From: JAGVJT01 sp964471225 | Lineage (GTDB): Bacteria > Pseudomonadota > Gammaproteobacteria > Legionellales > Legionellaceae | Assembly (NCBI GenBank): GCA_964471225.1 | Contig: CAYYEZ010000041.1 | Span: 1-25,684 of the forward strand | DNA: 25,684 nucleotides | Direction of reading: 5' to 3' | Shown: positions 24,977-25,684 of the stretch, one piece after another | Layout of the letters: every line of letters begins with the position of its first letter | Numbering within the stretch: the stretch's first letter is position 1 | Notes under the pieces: generated by a model | Database searches by the model: none | What the model was told of the DNA's origin: nothing | Seen by the model: only the letters and a program-made list of their open reading frames with translations | Translations under genes and position numbers: made by a program

Positions 24977-25684
24977 CTCGACTCCTTTGGCCACGAAACT
25001 GTGAAGGCCTAACACCAACTATCCCTAAACTTACCACATAAACCAATAAAGCACTTAACACATGCCCCAATAACAAAAGCAAACGTGGCCCCATCGACTG
25101 ATCCATCCAATAGGCTAAATCATGGATCACAACATATAAATATATTGCAAGAGAAAGATTTGCAAATAGTAATTGCAAAAGAAACCTAGTCCAGCCTTTT
25201 GAGGGACGATAATGACCTTGACGGCGTAATTTAAACATCAAAATACCGCAGTTTAAATATCCGGCTAACGTCGAGGCTAAGGTTAACCCTGCATGTGCCA
25301 GAGGAAAAATCAACACGGCACATAGGATTGAATTCGCAATCATTGCCCAAGCACCAACCTTCACCGGCGTTCTAATATCCTGACGTGAGTAAAAACCTGA
25401 GGCCAAGACTTTAACCATCATAAATGCCGGGACACCTAAACTTAAAGTAATCAAGCTTTTTTGTGTTTGTAAAACATCGAGTGCATCAAACTTACCGTAA
25501 GCAAAACAACTCACAATCATCGGCATCGAATACACTGAAAGTCCAATCGCAGCTGGCACACCGATGAGCAGTAAAAGACGTAGCCCCCAATCCAAAGCAT
25601 TCGAAAAATGCTCTAAATGCTGCTCGGCATGGCGCCTTGAAAGATGAGGCAAAACAACAGTAGCGATTGCAACACCGAAAACAC
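24963..25684 (-). CDS. murJ: MurJ lipid II flippase, C-terminal part (start lies beyond the window)
   Basis: The last ~240 residues of MurJ (MviN), the inner-membrane protein that flips lipid II to the periplasm for peptidoglycan synthesis. The frame is open to the window edge, beginning VFGVAIATVVLPHLSRR, a well-known MurJ segment (family A-x-A-T-x-x-LP-x-LS). It then shows about seven hydrophobic helices and a FYSRQDIRTPVKVG loop that is highly conserved (Y-A-x-x-D-x-x-T-P-V). The stop overlaps the start of the M17 peptidase gene. A start at 25652 is an artefact of a TTG codon inside the protein. The identity is firm although the N-terminal half is missing. Confidence 0.95.
   Translation of the reverse strand, partial: VFGVAIATVVLPHLSRRHAEQHLEHFSNALDWGLRLLLLIGVPAAIGLSVYSMPMIVSCFAYGKFDALDVLQTQKSLITLSLGVPAFMMVKVLASGFYSRQDIRTPVKVGAWAMIANSILCAVLIFPLAHAGLTLASTLAGYLNCGILMFKLRRQGHYRPSKGWTRFLLQLLFANLSLAIYLYVVIHDLAYWMDQSMGPRLLLLLGHVLSALLVYVVSLGIVGVRPSQFRGQRSRDERT

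Noticed and set aside
1..25684. CRISPR array, tRNA or rRNA genes
   Set aside because: No regularly spaced repeats and no tRNA-like or rRNA-like sequence were seen on reading the window; this was done by eye.

Overview
The window looks like chromosome from a moderately AT-rich gammaproteobacterium, most plausibly a Legionella-like member of the Legionellales. Pointers are the gene content (a fis homologue, an mltA homologue, lptFG divergent from pepA-holC, a two-gene DAB inorganic-carbon system), the protein-level flavour of the housekeeping genes, and an 833-residue effector-like protein whose C-terminal half resembles modules I remember from Legionellaceae proteins. The genus assignment is inference; no rRNA gene is present to anchor it. 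No tRNA, rRNA, CRISPR array or intact transposase was seen.

Left part (1-5118): a minus-strand operon dabB-dabA for energy-coupled CO2 uptake (dabA runs off the left edge) faces a divergent LysR-type regulator gene, with a palindromic LysR-type operator candidate in the spacer. Next is a decayed oxyR, with an internal deletion, an in-frame stop and loss of one redox cysteine.

Middle accessory part (5119-8147): a regulatory-looking AT-rich spacer with a Fur-box-like palindrome leads into the 833-residue effector-like gene. Its last ~70 codons are abruptly GC-rich (about 56% against roughly 32-42% in two sampled lines of the same gene) and continue downstream into non-coding DNA that is also partly GC-rich and open on both strands. 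I read this as a repeat or mobile C-terminal module.

Metabolic part (8148-16162): a two-gene lysine-degradation operon (saccharopine dehydrogenase/lysine 6-dehydrogenase-like, then ALDH7-type aminoadipate semialdehyde dehydrogenase); mltA; fis with a strong bidirectional terminator; then the fatty-acid beta-oxidation operon fadB-fadA, whose FadB has the domain order dehydrogenase-then-hydratase. Amino-acid and fatty-acid catabolism together fit a heterotroph living on host-derived nutrients.

Envelope and housekeeping part (16163-25684): a small secreted DUF2845-type protein and a conserved 95-residue protein on the plus strand. A tightly overlapping minus-strand operon, lptF-lptG-(elyC/ydcF-like), handles LPS export and envelope functions. 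Divergent from it are pepA and holC, but without the valS gene that usually follows. Finally, a minus-strand operon holds murJ (truncated by the window edge), a second M17 aminopeptidase and a beta-CASP metallo-beta-lactamase protein.
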